Of a DNA stretch of 64,000 nt, positions 37,113 to 48,771 are shown one piece after another. Every line of letters starts with the position of its first letter. Position 1 is the stretch's first letter. The translations under genes were made by a program, and so were the position numbers. Location: assembly GCA_026874595.1 (NCBI GenBank), contig CM049306.1, forward strand, positions 64,922,019-64,986,018, given 5' to 3'. The notes under the pieces were generated by a model, which saw only the letters and a list, made by a program, of their open reading frames with translations, was not told the origin of the DNA and did no database searches. Source of the stretch: Sipunculus nudus. Its lineage: Eukaryota > Annelida > Sipuncula > Golfingiida > Sipunculidae.

Positions 37113-37172
37113 GGGGGATGTCTAGACAATGTGTCTAGACGTCTAGACACAGCGTCTAGACGTCTAGACACA
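37113..37172. repeat. GTCTAGAC palindrome cluster (copy 2)
   Basis: Six GTCTAGAC or CGTCTAGACG palindromes in about 60 bases, with a 22-bp perfect palindrome at 37130-37151. In copy 1 the last repeat has decayed (GTCTAGAGGTCTGG). Confidence 0.85.
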
Positions 37173-37589
37173 ATGTTTAGATGCAGAATTCCCAGATTAT
37201 TGGAACTATATCTTTCAACTGTTTGAAAAAATTTGGTTTGCATATTAAGCAAACCAGGTTTATCATCAGGTCACATGTGAACTGCAGCGCCCTCGTTTTT
37301 GGTTGACCTCTGACCTTTCCTCGCTGCCCAGCGTCAATTTGTGCGTCTGTTTCCACACATAAACCCGCATATCTCGGGAACCGTTTGACCGATCAGGCTA
37401 AAAATTTTGCACAAATGTAGCCCTTTGATAGCTTTATAACATACATTAAAAATGGTGGTGCCACCTGCAACCATTTTTGCACAGCGTCCATCTGTTCATC
37501 TGCCATGGGATAATATCACTCATATCTCAGCAGTGGTTTGACTTATCCACCTGAAATTTTGCAGGTTTATACATCCTGGACAGCTTTCT

Positions 37590-38720
37590 CGATTTTATGA
37601 CAGGTGGCGCCACCTACATTCAAGTTTACTCTGCAGACATCCAAGCTCGGGAACCGTTTGACCGATTGGGCCAAAATTTTGCATGTATATTGATCTCACA
37701 TAGCTCTTCATCATAGGCAAAACTGATGGCGCCACCTGCAACCACTTATGAACACCGTCCATCTGTTCATCTGCCTTGGGATAAAGTCACTCATATCTCA
37801 GCAGTGGTTTGACTTATCCACCTGAAATTTTGCAGGTTTATACATCCTGGACAGGTTTCTCGATTTTATGACAGGTGGCGCCACCTACATTCAAGTTTAC
37901 TATGCAGACATCAAATCTCATATCTCTGGAACTGTTTGACCGATTGGGCCAAAATTTTGCTTGTGTATAGATCTCACATAGCTCTTCATCGTAAGCAAAA
38001 CTGGTGGCACCACCTGCAACCACTTATGAACACCGTCCATCTGTTCATCTGCCTTGGGATAAAATCACTCATTTCTCAGAAGTGGTTTGACTTATCCACC
38101 TGAAATTTTGCAGGTTTATACATCCTGGACAACTTTCTCTATTTTATGACAGGTGGCGCCACCTACATTCAAGTTTACTATGCAGACATCAAATCTCATA
38201 TCTCTGGAACTGTTTGACCGATTGGGCCAAAATTTTGCTTGTGTATAGATCTCACATAGCTCTTAATCATAAGCGAAACTGATGGCGCCACCTGCAACCA
38301 CTTATGAACACCGTCCATCTGTTCATCTGCCTTGGGATAAAGTCACTCATATCTCAGCAGTGGTTTGACTTATCCACCTGAAATTTTGCAGGTTTATACA
38401 TCCTGGACAGCTTTCTCTATTTTATGACAGGTGGCGCCACCTACATTCAAGTTTACTATGCAGACATCAAATCTCATATCTCTGGAACTGTTTGACCGAT
38501 TGGGCCAAAATTTTGCTTGTGTATAGATCTCACATAGCTCTTCATCATAAGCGAAACTGATGGCGCCACCTGGAACCACTTATGAACACCGTCCATCTGT
38601 TCATCTGCCTTGGGATAAAGTCACTCATATCTCAGTAGTGGTTTGACTTATCCACCTGAAATTTTGCAGGTTTATACATCCTGGAAAATTTTCTCGAATT
38701 TATGACAGGAGGCACCACCT
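37590..38720 (+). repeat. 270-282 bp tandem units of family C type
   Basis: ACAGGTGGCGCCACCTACAT recurs at about 37600, 37870, 38147 and 38429. Three consecutive units (from about 37750) are nearly identical, indicating recent unequal exchange or replication slippage. Confidence 0.85.
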
Positions 38721-39042
38721 ACATTCATGTTTACGCTGCAGACTTCTATGCTAATATGCTACACACCTCACTCTATTCCCTTTGCCACTTAATCCATGCC
38801 TCACTTCACCTGTCCCACTCTGATTTCTGAGGATACATATAGTCGCTTGTCGACTACCAATATTCTAGTTTTAAAATGTCCTAGTCTGAAACTTTCAGGT
38901 CCGAAATGTCCATTTTGCTGAAATCATAATGACTAAGGTAGATATGCAGGACTTAAAAGGATCAATATTAAATTTTAAAAAGAAACCTCCATTCATACTC
39001 CCAAACATTGCACAGATTCGCATTAGGCCTGTAGGCTTTGTT

Positions 39043-40992
39043 ACCTAATATGTATGCCTGCCCCCTGCATTATTATACAGCAGATAAAAAAATACATCTT
39101 TTTGTCCCACCTGTAACATGTCCCACCTTTAACAAGGTAAAGAATATTGCTTGCTTCATAAAAATTATATTTAACAACTCATATTAATTTTATATCATTT
39201 CTTTTAACTCCCTTTAAAGGTAAAAACTGTACTTTTGCTACATTTTAGATTTTGTATTGTACCACCAGGGTTACAATGATAAAAGTGCAAATTTAATTGT
39301 GTCCACAAAGTGGTGTATTGCTATGAAAATGTGGATTTTCATCAGATAAGGAATTCCTTACTTCAGAAAAGTAAAACCTTCACCAGGTGTGAAATTGAAT
39401 ATTAATTCCAGTAATAAATTATAGCTGAGATAGTAATTACCATAATATTATTGTTTGTCCCTCATTCTACCAACAGTATGTATTCTTTATTTGAAAAGAT
39501 TTTTTTATGTCCCCTCCCCAAAGTGGCCGGGGCATATAGTTTTACCCATGTTTGTCATTCCGTCCTTCTGTCCTTCTGTCGTTCCAATTCAAAGAGTTGT
39601 ACAGACTTTTTTTCGCAATGCCTGCAGGTATTGGCGTGATTTATTGGTGTGTGGGCAGATAATGACCAGTTACAGATTGAGTTTGCGTTTCGTCCCGGTT
39701 GATCTACTTCTGACCGTATGCAGGCTCCTGAACATAGAAAATTTCATGAAAAATAGAAATTTTCATGACAAACCCACATGTACGGACTTTTTTTCGCAAT
39801 GCCTGCAGATATTAGCCTTATTTTTGGTGTGTGGGCAGATTATGACCAGTTACAGATCAAGATTGCGTTTCATCCCAGTTGATCTACTTTTGACTGTATG
39901 ACAGCTCCTGAACAGAGAAAATTTCATGAAAAAATATAAATTTTCCAGACAAATGCACATGTACTGCCTTTTCTTTGCAATGTTTGCAGATATTGGCCTA
40001 ATTTTTGGTGTGTCGTTGCATAATGACCACTTCAGATGGAGTTCGCATTTTGTCCATGTTTACCTTCTTTTGACTGAACATATAAAATTTCATGAACTTT
40101 TTTTTTTGCAGTGCCTGCAGATATTAGCCTGATTTTTGTTGTGTGGACAAATTATGACTAGTTACAGATAGAGTTTGTGTTTCATCCTGGTTGACCTATA
40201 TTTGACTGTATAACGGCTCGTGAACAAAGAAAATTTTACAACTTAACAAATATTTCAAATTTGCTCCAGGCGGGATCATTTGTGTAGCTCTGACACATCA
40301 AGTTTAATTTATCAAATTTACTGAATCTTTTATTTCGGTTTATAAAATTAAGCATGTACTGAAAACTTCAATGAACAAAACTTTTTAAAAATGATTCAGG
40401 GAAAAATCTTGAATATGCCATGTTGTGGCTTTATTTTCTTTTAAAGTCAGTTTAAACATTTGTGATTAAAAAATAATAAAATATATGTGTATGCATAATA
40501 TGACCTGATGTGAGCTAAACTCTGGATAAATAATGATTGCAACTTACAAATCTGATATTTTAACTTATATTTTCAGATTTTTTTATTACAAATTTATAAA
40601 ATATGTAAATTAAAAAAATTGAATCTGATAAAAACTTTAATGGAAAAAGTGGATATTCAAAAAAAAAAATAGGGTTTAATATAAACTTAAATGCATTTTT
40701 CCCTTGAAAGTGAATAAAAGGTATCAGTTCATTCTGTCCATCTGTAAATTTTTCATATGCATTACAGTATCTCAAAACTTTTACTGTTTTTATTCATGAC
40801 AGTCTTGTTAGAGTATTAGTTTTGCAATCATATATTTAGAACTTCAGTATAACCATGTAGGAAGGCCATTTCCTCTTAGCTTCTCATTTGCTTATATATA
40901 AGAAAAACATTATATTAGAATATTTTGCATATTTTGCATTTGCTAAAATTTCAAACTTCAGCTGAGCGCCAAGACCCTTGGGTCCCATGATT
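39043..40992 (+). mobile_element. Family A tail fragment split by a family E element
   Basis: From about 39236 (GCTACATTTTAGATTTTGTA) it matches the A tails at 33900 and 53900. It is interrupted at 39506-40304 and resumes with ATTTATCAAATTTAC as in 54180. It ends in a decayed A terminus (TTCAGCTGAGCGCC, GACCCTTGGGTC, CCATGATT). The first ~190 bases are unassigned. Confidence 0.55.
39507..40304 (+). mobile_element. Family E element, short and decayed
   Basis: The 5' end ATGTCCCCTCCCC is partly paired with GGCCGGGGCAT. The body has about four units of the E type (ACTTTTTTTCGCAATGCCTG). The 3' end has AGGCGGGATCAT, a decayed hairpin (TGTGTAGCTCTGACACA) and ATCAAGTT. The uninterrupted site is visible in the A tail near 54172-54185. 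The open frame crossing it is a repeat translation. Confidence 0.6.
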
Positions 40993-42518
40993 GGCCATAA
41001 TTCAAAGGCATAAACATTAAGTGTATCGGCAAAAACGAAGTTTTGCGGATACTATGTTTCTGACCAGGTTCCGCCACTGCCGTTTCCGCATTCTTTTCCA
41101 GAGAACTCCTCTGAGACTACTGGACTGATTTTTCCAAAACTTACACCATTTATCGGGTCACATGTGAACTGGTGCCTAACCAATTGGCGTTGACCTCTGA
41201 CCTTTCCTCTCTGCCCAGCGACCATTTGTGCATCTGTTTCCACACATAAACCCACATATCTAGGGAACCATTTGACTAAACAGGAAAAAATTTTGCACAA
41301 ATTAGCCCTTGGATAGCTTTATAACATACACAAAAAATGGTGGCGCCACCTGCAACCATGTTTGCACAGTGTCCTTCTGTTCGTCTGCCATGGGTTAAAA
41401 TCACTCATATCTCTGCAGTGGTTTGACTAATTCACCTGAAATTCGGCATGCGTATACATCCTGGATAGCTTTCTTGATTTTATGACAGGTGGAACCACCA
41501 ACATTCACGTTCACGCTGCAGACATCCATGCTTATATTTCTGGACTGGTTTGACGTATCTTCCTGAAAATGTGCATGTGTATAGATCTCATATAGCTCTT
41601 TATCCAGGGTTCGTGCGCAGTCTTACAAAGTCTTACAAAGTCTTACTTTTTATTTTGCAAAAATAAGTCCTTAAAAATTCTTACTTTTCTTACATTTTAG
41701 AGGCTAGGTCTTACAAAAGTCTTACTTTTTGTTTCACAGAAACTTAAATAAAATTTTGAATCGTGAAGGAAGCAAATAAATGGATACCATAAACCTAAAT
41801 GTAGCTAATTTTTCAAAGCTTGTTCCCTTATTTAAATGCATTTCACACATAATCTGCATCTTCAGACCACCATGGGTCTCATGATCATTGGGGGCACCTG
41901 CGGAGTATTTTCAATGCGGACAACAATAAATCTGAATCAAAAGACACGCATTCACAAAAGTTCATCACCAATTATTATGGTATTTTCCTCTACTGTACAC
42001 TTTCCCTAAATCATGTAATCTCTGCAGTTTCTGCATGTCAATGGATGCACAATAACTTTGTTGGAAACAAAGTAACGATGCGCTGTGTGTTTGTCGACAA
42101 TGCAAATAAAGTAGAAGAAATTCCGGAAACTATGACTTAATCATGAAAGAGTTTGGTCCTAAAAAATCACTCGAGCATCTTTTTTTTCAGTTTCGTGTTT
42201 GCTATACAGGTTCATGTATATTTCTGTTTGAATATTGACAGCATTTAAAAAGATAATTATTTTGCTTGACTCAGGCACACAAGAATTGCAGGGCTCATAC
42301 CAATAAAAGGTGTTTGAAAGTGTGATAGGTATATTTGAACACGTGCTTGAAACTGGAAGTTGAAATAAATATTTTTGTGTGAGTCGGTGTACAGAAGATG
42401 CTTCAGTGATTTCTAAACCAGCCAGCATTTATATTACCCTGTATACCAGAACACGGCATGAACTGACATGCGTTTTCTGTAACTTTGCATGATTCAGGCT
42501 CTTCCTTCGTCGACATAC

Positions 42519-42570
42519 CTTTGAGCTGAATTTTCCCAGGAACGATATCGATGGGTTTGAAAATTTGTAC
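42519..42570 (-). CDS. Exon-like segment inside the CAGGGTT element
   Basis: On the minus strand, acceptor TTCTATAG is followed by an open frame TNFQTHRYRSWENSAQ, with the donor CTCAAAG|GTATGT. It is short but has both splice signals. It could be part of a transposase or a captured gene; no motif is recognised. Confidence 0.15.
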
Positions 42571-42862
42571 CTATAGAAGTTAATACATTTGAATATTTTG
42601 AATAGTCTTGTGAAATATAACGTTAACATATTTACCTCCTTTGTGGTCAAGGAATTCTTATCAGGCACATATGCATTATGACCATTGTATAATTCATAAA
42701 TAATTTAATTTATGGATAACAGTTAAATCAGTTACAATTAATTATATTTTGTCAAATTTACACTGCATATATTAAGCAAGTTATAAGTCTTGGCTGTATA
42801 ATATGTTTGAAATATTTGAGCATTGAAATAAGGGGTATAATTGCTCTGCGGAGGCTCATCTA

Positions 42863-44211
42863 ATTGTATCCGCCAAAACAGAGTTTTGTGGATACTATGT
42901 TTTCAGCTGCACGCCGCAGCCGCCGCCGCGTAGGTGTCCGGAGAACTCCTCAGTAACCGCTGGGCAGAATTTTACGAAACCTGGGATTATGTTCGGGTCA
43001 CATGTGAACTGCTGCGCCCCGATTATGTTTTGACCTCTGACCTTTCCTCTGCCCTCTGCGTCCATTTGTGCGTCTGTTTCCACACATAAACCCACATATC
43101 TCGGGAACCGTTTGACGGATCAGGAAAATTTTTTTGCACAAATGTAGCCCTTGGAGAGCTTTATAACATACACAAGAAATGGTGGCGCCACCTGCAACCA
43201 TGTTTGCACAGTGTCCATCTGTTCGTCTGCCTTGGGTTAAAATCACTCATATCTCTGCAGTGATTTGACTAATTCACCTGAAATTCGGCATGCGTATACA
43301 TCCTGGATTGCATGTGTATAGATCTCACATAGCTCTTTATCATACGCAAAACTGGTGGCTCCACCTGCAGCCATTTTGCACAGCTCCCGTCTGTTTGTTT
43401 GCCATGGGATAAAATCACTCATATCTCTGCAGTGATTTGACTAATTCACCTGAAATTAGGCATGCGTATACATCCTGGATAGCTTTCCTGATTTTGTGAC
43501 AGGTGGTGCCACCTACATCACGTTTACGCTGCAGACATCCAAGCTCATATCTCGGGAACCGTTTGACCAATTGGGCCAAAATTTTGCATGTGTATAGATC
43601 TCACATAGCTCTTTATCATACGCAAAACTGGTGGCGCCACCTGCAGCCATTTTTGCACAGCTCCCGTCTGTTTGTCTGCCATGGGATAAAATCACTCATA
43701 TCTCGGCAGTGGTTTCACATATCTGCCTAAAATTTTGCAGGTTTATACATCCCCGACAGCTCTCTTGATTTTATGACAGGTGGCGCCACCTGCATTCTAG
43801 TTTATGCAGCAGACATCCAAGCTCGGGAACCGTTTGACCGATTGGGCCAAAATTTTGCATGTGTATAGTTCTCACATAGCTCTTTATCATACGCAAAACT
43901 GGTGGCGCATCCTTCAACCATTTTTGCACAGTGTCCATCTGTTTGTCTGCCACGGGCTAAAATCACTCATAAACATATAGTGGTTTGACTTATCTGCCTC
44001 AAATTTTGCATATGTATACAACTTGGATGGCTTTCTGGATTTTGTGGTAGGTGGCACAACCTACATACACCATTTGGCTGCAGACATCCATGCTAATATG
44101 CAACACTTCACTCTATTTCCCCTTGCCACTCAATCCATGCCTCACTTCACCCGTTCCACTCTGATTTAGGCGGATACACGTAGTCGCTTGTCGACTACCC
44201 GTATTCTAGTT
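42863..44211 (+). mobile_element. Complete family C element
   Basis: The 5' end TTGTATCCGCCAAAAC pairs with GTTTTGTGGATAC in a stem-loop. The 3' end has GGCGGATACA (inverse of TGTATCCGCC), the perfect hairpin GTAGTCGCTTGTCGACTAC and CCGTATTCTAGTT. The interior has about four units with GGTGGCGCCACC palindromes. At 1349 bp this is the best type copy of family C. T flanks both ends. Confidence 0.7.
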
Positions 44212-44389
44212 GTTGTATGCCAATAAATGCATTCACATTAGAACATTTTTTATGTATTGTGCCCGTGTATACAAGGCAGAAGGAACATATATCAGTGTCA
44301 ACAATGACTGGCCTATAATCTGTATCACCAAATACTACATGTTTCATAAACTTGGTATTTCCAAAATATGCATGACCATCAGGAAATTA

Positions 44390-44905
44390 TTTTTTATCAT
44401 AAAATATTTTTTTATCATATTGCTCTCGCATATCAGAACTCGATTTGCCCATGAATTATATACTGTCTGCCGATGTCAGTGTCATCCAACAACATTTTTC
44501 CAAACGTTTCCCGTAAATTATTGAACGTCCAGGCACACCTGTTATCTTTACAGATGTCTCATTCTTATAGGGGACACGTGGTTTATGCAGTAGATCATGC
44601 TAATACAGAGGTATTATGAAAATATAAATGAACATTAAGAAATCTATATTTTGTTGATGTAAATTTATTTTTATCCTATGGCTCCTGCATTTCAGAACAT
44701 GTTTTGCCATCATATTACGGTCTGCCCGATGTGAACGATGTCAGTATCATTCAACTTCATTTTTCCACACGTATCCCCGTGAATTATGGAACGTCCAAGC
44801 TCGCTTGCTCTCTTTACAAATGCCTCACTCTTTGGTGGGGATACCTGCGGTTTTGCAGTAGATTGCGCTAATACAGCAGGATATCCAAGGGTTTCAAAGA
44901 GGAAA
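44390..44905 (-). repeat. Duplicated coding-like block, about 280 bp
   Basis: Two diverged tandem copies (about 44400-44610 and 44690-44890). On the minus strand both encode a related peptide, with GRSIIHGDTCGKMKLNDTD in the second copy and GRSIIYGKRLEK in the first. The second lies in an open frame of 83 codons at 44710-44961 (starting MQSSPQVQTF). Copy 1 appears frameshifted. This may be exon duplication in the transposon's own gene or captured coding DNA. Confidence 0.4.
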
Positions 44906-45667
44906 CTGGTCATTCTCTCGGTTTTACATAAAAATGTTTGTACCTGAGGACTGGATTGCATGTGTTCTCTGATTTTGGTGGGAAAATGAAGTTGCTCAGG
45001 GAGAAGTGGGGCCTAGCGATCGTGGGGCTGCAGCAATCAAGTTATATATATATAAGGTTTCTAATAACCATATGAAAATGGTCTTATTTTTCTCGAAAAA
45101 AAAAGGTCTTACAAAGTCTTAAAAAGGTCTTACCTTTTTAAATGGAAAAGGCGCAAGAACCCTGTTATCATACGCAAAACTGGTGGCGCCACCTGCAACC
45201 ATTTTTGCACAGCATCTGTCTGTTTGTCTGTTAACACCTCACGGTAATGCGTCAGCGAATATGTCATCGTATCAAATTTACCGCTGCACTTTTTTGCAGA
45301 TATTCTGTGAACTCCAGTAAAGGATGTTATCCAAACATTGCCATGAAAATGTTTGTACCTGAGGACTGGATTGCACTTGTTCTTTGATTTTGGTGGGGAA
45401 AATGAATTTGCTCAGGGAGAAGTGGGGCCTGGCGATCGTGGGGCTGCAGCAATAAAGTTACAACATTACCGTTCTACGACTAAACGCTGTTTATAGATAT
45501 GGTAAACTTCATTGACAGATTTATGGATAAAAAGATGCATGCTTTGCCATGTATAATATAAGCCTACGGGAATGGACTCCGATCGTAACAACATATCTGA
45601 ATAAGTATATGGCAACAGCCGGCAAAGGAGTAGAGAATATACGGGTGTGTAAATGAAGGCCTATTTA

Positions 45668-47157
45668 TTGTATCCCAAGACAAAGTTGGGATACTATGGT
45701 TTCATGACAGTCCAGCCGCCTCCGCCGCAGAAAAACCTTGTGAGCGGGATTACTCAAAAAATATTTTACTGATCTCTTTCAAACTTTGCATTTGTGAAGA
45801 GATATATAAGGGGATGAAGCCTATTTAAAATGGGGTCATGACCTATGCTAGGAGAGTGACCTTGACCTTGAATAGGTCCATTTTTGCTGAAAATAACACA
45901 AATCCTTAAATATCTCAAGTAAGCTTGCATGGACTGGTCCAAAAATCAAGGTGACCGAAGATCTTGGATAGCCTTGTGTTGGAAACTGGTGGCACCACCT
46001 ATTATCCTTTTCTTGTTTTTACGCCTATTAATACCCCCATAATTGCCACTTGACAGTACTGTAAGCATTATAAGTCAAAAACTAATGGACAGATTTCTTT
46101 CATATTATGCACATGTAGAGATATTGGTTATGGGATAAGGTCTATTTACATTTGGGTCATGACCTTTACCATTGACCTTGACCATGACGTTTTATGTGTC
46201 CATATTAGTGAAAATCACACACCTCTTATGATATCTCCAGTGTTGATAGCCATATGGATTTCAAACGTAACTTATGTATGGCCCACCACTAAAGTAAGAA
46301 TCCTATAGGTTCTAGGGTCTTGAGGTCAGAGGTCAAGGTCACTGGACTCGCATCTTAAAAGATACTGTGGATGCATTTTAAGCCAAACTTTCATCCCACG
46401 TCTTCCATCTTGAATATATAGCCTACTTGCCAATAGTGGATGATCCATATCAAGTTTGGGGTCACAAGGTCAAAGGTCAAGGCCACAGGAGCTGTCTGTC
46501 AAAAAAATTAGTTTCTGGATGATAATTCCTGCTTTTAATGATGTATTGATTTCAAAATTTGACTTATATATGTCCCATTAAAAAAGCAAGACTCCAAATG
46601 ATTTTGGGGTCATGAGGTAAAAGGTCAAGGTCACAGGACACATCTTTAAAAAGATTGTGGATGCATTTTCAGCCAAACAAATTATCTCAGATCTTTCATC
46701 TTGCACATATAGTCCACCTGCCAAGAGTGGAAGACCCCTATCAATTTTTAGGTCACAAGGTCAAAGGTGAAGGTCACAGGAGCCATCTGTCCAAAAATTA
46801 GTTTCTGGATGATCATTTCTGCTTTTATTGATGTATTGATTTCAAACTTGACTTGTATATGTCCCATTGGAAAAGCAAGACCCCAGTTGATTTTGGGGTC
46901 ATGAGGTCAAAGGTCAAGGTCACAATACACATCTTTAAAAAGATTGTGGATGCATTTTCATCCAAACATTTCATCTCAGACTTTTCATCTTGCACATAAA
47001 GTTCACCTGCCAAGAGAGGAAGACCCCTATCAATTTTGAGGTCACAAGGTCAAAGGTGAAGGTCACAGGAGCTAAAATGGGGGCCTATTCTTAAAGGGGG
47101 GAGTGGTACTATGTCTGGGGATACTCTGGCACCGGCGGTGCCAAGAAATGTCTAGTT
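45668..47157 (+). mobile_element. Complete family D element
   Basis: The 5' end GTATCCCAA (45670-45678) pairs with TTGGGATAC (45686-45694). Near the 3' end GGGGATAC (47117-47124) inverts the 5' arm, followed by the hairpin TGGCACCGGCGGTGCCA (47127-47143) and AAGAAATGTCTAGTT. Body units (about 300 bp) carry AGGTCAAAGGTCAAGGTCAC words, and one GGTGGCACCACC palindrome is at about 45989. Inserted in the duplicated CAGGGTT element. Confidence 0.65.
46440..47065 (+). promoter_or_regulatory. Repeated AGGTCAAAGGTCA (DR1-type) sites
   Basis: Direct repeats of AGGTCA with one-base spacing occur near 46466 and 46905, with one-base variants near 46613, 46751 and 47040. DR1 spacing is the known binding form of RXR/HNF4/PPAR-type nuclear receptors. 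Whether these are bound here is unknown; the repeat may simply belong to the element. Confidence 0.4.
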
Positions 47158-47386
47158 AATTTATGTTTAATTTGTAAATCGGATGGGTAAAAAAAACAAA
47201 TATAATTAAGACCTATATATATATATAAGGTTTCTAATAACCATACAAAAATGGTCTTATTTTCTCGAAAAAAAAAGGTCTTACAAGGTCTTAAAAAGGT
47301 CTTACCTTTTTAAATGGAAAAGGTGCAAAACTGGTGGCGCCACCTGCAACCATTTTTTCACAGCATCTTTCTGTTTGTCTGTAGTA

Positions 47387-48568
47387 CAGGGTTGGTTTTC
47401 TTCTGGAAGAAATGTATTTCTTCCGAGACATTGGAAGAAATTGGAGGAAATGGGGTTTCCTCCACTTTCTTCCAGAAGTATTGGATGAAAATGGAATTTA
47501 GTGGACAGTAAGAATGATAGTGTGATTTACAAAAATCAAAACAGATATTTGAACTATTTTTATTTCTTTTGAATAAAATAAAACAATATGACTTTGTAAC
47601 TAGTTCTTACCAAATTTGTGTCACTCAGAAATGTTACTTTTGTATGATAGAGAATTACAGATTGATATACTACAATTTTCTCAACTTGGTTTCATAACAG
47701 TCAAGTGCATAGCTGCCAAGTTGCATGCAGTGCTGCGTACTAACTCATTAAATAATGTTGAATCTAAATAGTATGCAAGCTGCACTTCCTACAAAATATA
47801 ACATAATTAATAGCTTGCTAGTGTAAGACTTAAAAATATCCTGTGTGATATTACACTATGATTGATCAGTAATCACTAGTTGAACTTATAATTATCACTC
47901 ATTTAAATTTATGCATCTTGCCATGTAAGCTCTGTTGTTAATCACAGTGGAGTACAATCAGTACCTGCCAGTTATTTACATCTAAGTTACCACAATGCAT
48001 GCGACAGTAAATCACCAATTTTGCAGCCCTGCAAACTTTTTAGTCTATTCCTGAGCTTCTTGTGAATTATGCCAAAACCAGAAAATACCATGAAAATATG
48101 GGAAATAATCTGTTAAATAACAAGAAGCAGTTTGACTGTTTGATTAGTATAGACTAGTGGAAACCCTGTTATTGTGACATGGCTTCCCCATATCCTGCCT
48201 CTCTATGCAGTCAGGGGTAACTGAAGTGAAGCTGCACTGTTTACGTAATCACCAGGTAATCATTGCATGATTCACTGGACTGATACCTGTGTCAATTGAT
48301 TTTGAACAATGTCACCGGAAACTCAAAACTACATGAGGCATATTTGTCTAACTAAATTAAACTAATAGTCATATATTCTAAGATAACACTATATATTAAT
48401 ACAAACCTTTATTAGATGGAACAGATAATGTTAAAGCAGAAATAAAGCTGAAAATTTATTAGTTTTATATATTCTCACATGAAATTTGGAAGAAATGGAG
48501 GAAATTATTTATTCCAAGCCGGAAGTTTCCAAGAAGAAACCACCCCTCGGAAGAAATTGCCAAACCTG
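47387..48568. mobile_element. hAT-like non-autonomous element
   Basis: The left end CAGGGTTGGTTTTCTTC and the right end, reverse complemented CAGGTTTGGCAATTTCTTCC, are inverted. Subterminal GGAAGAAAT repeats occur at both ends. The flanks CTGTAGTA (47379-47386) and CTTTAGCA (48569-48576) match at six of eight positions, consistent with an aged 8-bp duplication typical of hAT elements. Length 1182 bp; no transposase frame. Confidence 0.6.
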
Positions 48569-48771
48569 CTTTAGCATATAGTGGTTTGACTAATCTGCCT
48601 AAAATTTTGCGTATGTGTACAACTTGGACAGCTTTCTGGATTTTGTGGTAGGTGGCGCAACCTACATACACATTTCGGCTGCAGACATTCATGCTAATAT
48701 GCTACACACCTTACTCTATTTCCCCTTGCCACTCAATCCATCCCGCACTTCACCTGTTTCACTCTGATTTT

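Larger units (their letters stand above)
36310..39042 (+). mobile_element. B/C chimeric element, copy 2
   Basis: B 5' end TTTTTAGCGAACCTGTGAGC, B core, palindrome cluster at 37113-37172, C units, C 3' end at 38826-38869 and B 3' end (CACAGATTCGC, AGGCCTGTAGGCTT, TGTT). Same junctions as 29080-31779. The C array differs by whole-unit changes. Confidence 0.65.
41605..45164. mobile_element. CAGGGTT-ended transposon, 5-bp duplication
   Basis: The ends CAGGGTTCGTGCGC (41605-41618) and GCGCAAGAACCCTG (45151-45164) are inverted copies with one mismatch. The flanks TTATC (41600-41604 and 45165-45169) form a 5-bp target duplication: the intact site TTATCATACGC is at 43615-43625. Subterminal GTCTTAC words repeat at both ends. 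CAGGGTT ends recall hAT-like transposons, but those normally duplicate 8 bp, so I leave the superfamily open. A family C element (42863-44211) is inserted inside; without it the length is about 2.2 kb. Confidence 0.65.
45222..47325. mobile_element. Partial second copy of the CAGGGTT element
   Basis: Repeats its interior (GTTTGTACCTGAGGACTGGA at about 45350 and 44938; GGGGCCTGGCGATCGTGGGG) and right end (AAAAAGGTCTTACCTTTTTA near 47293) but lacks the final GCAAGAACCCTG. The family C word CTGTTTGTCTG borders both sides, suggesting tandem duplication with deletion. Split by family D. Confidence 0.55.

Noticed and set aside
39455-39901. Longest open frame in the window (148 codons)
   Set aside because: It lies inside the family E array, and the peptide repeats with the 178-bp DNA unit. 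There is no codon-level conservation beyond the DNA repeat.
41605-45164. Firm assignment to the hAT superfamily
   Set aside because: The ends look hAT-like, but the apparent duplication is 5 bp and no transposase is visible.
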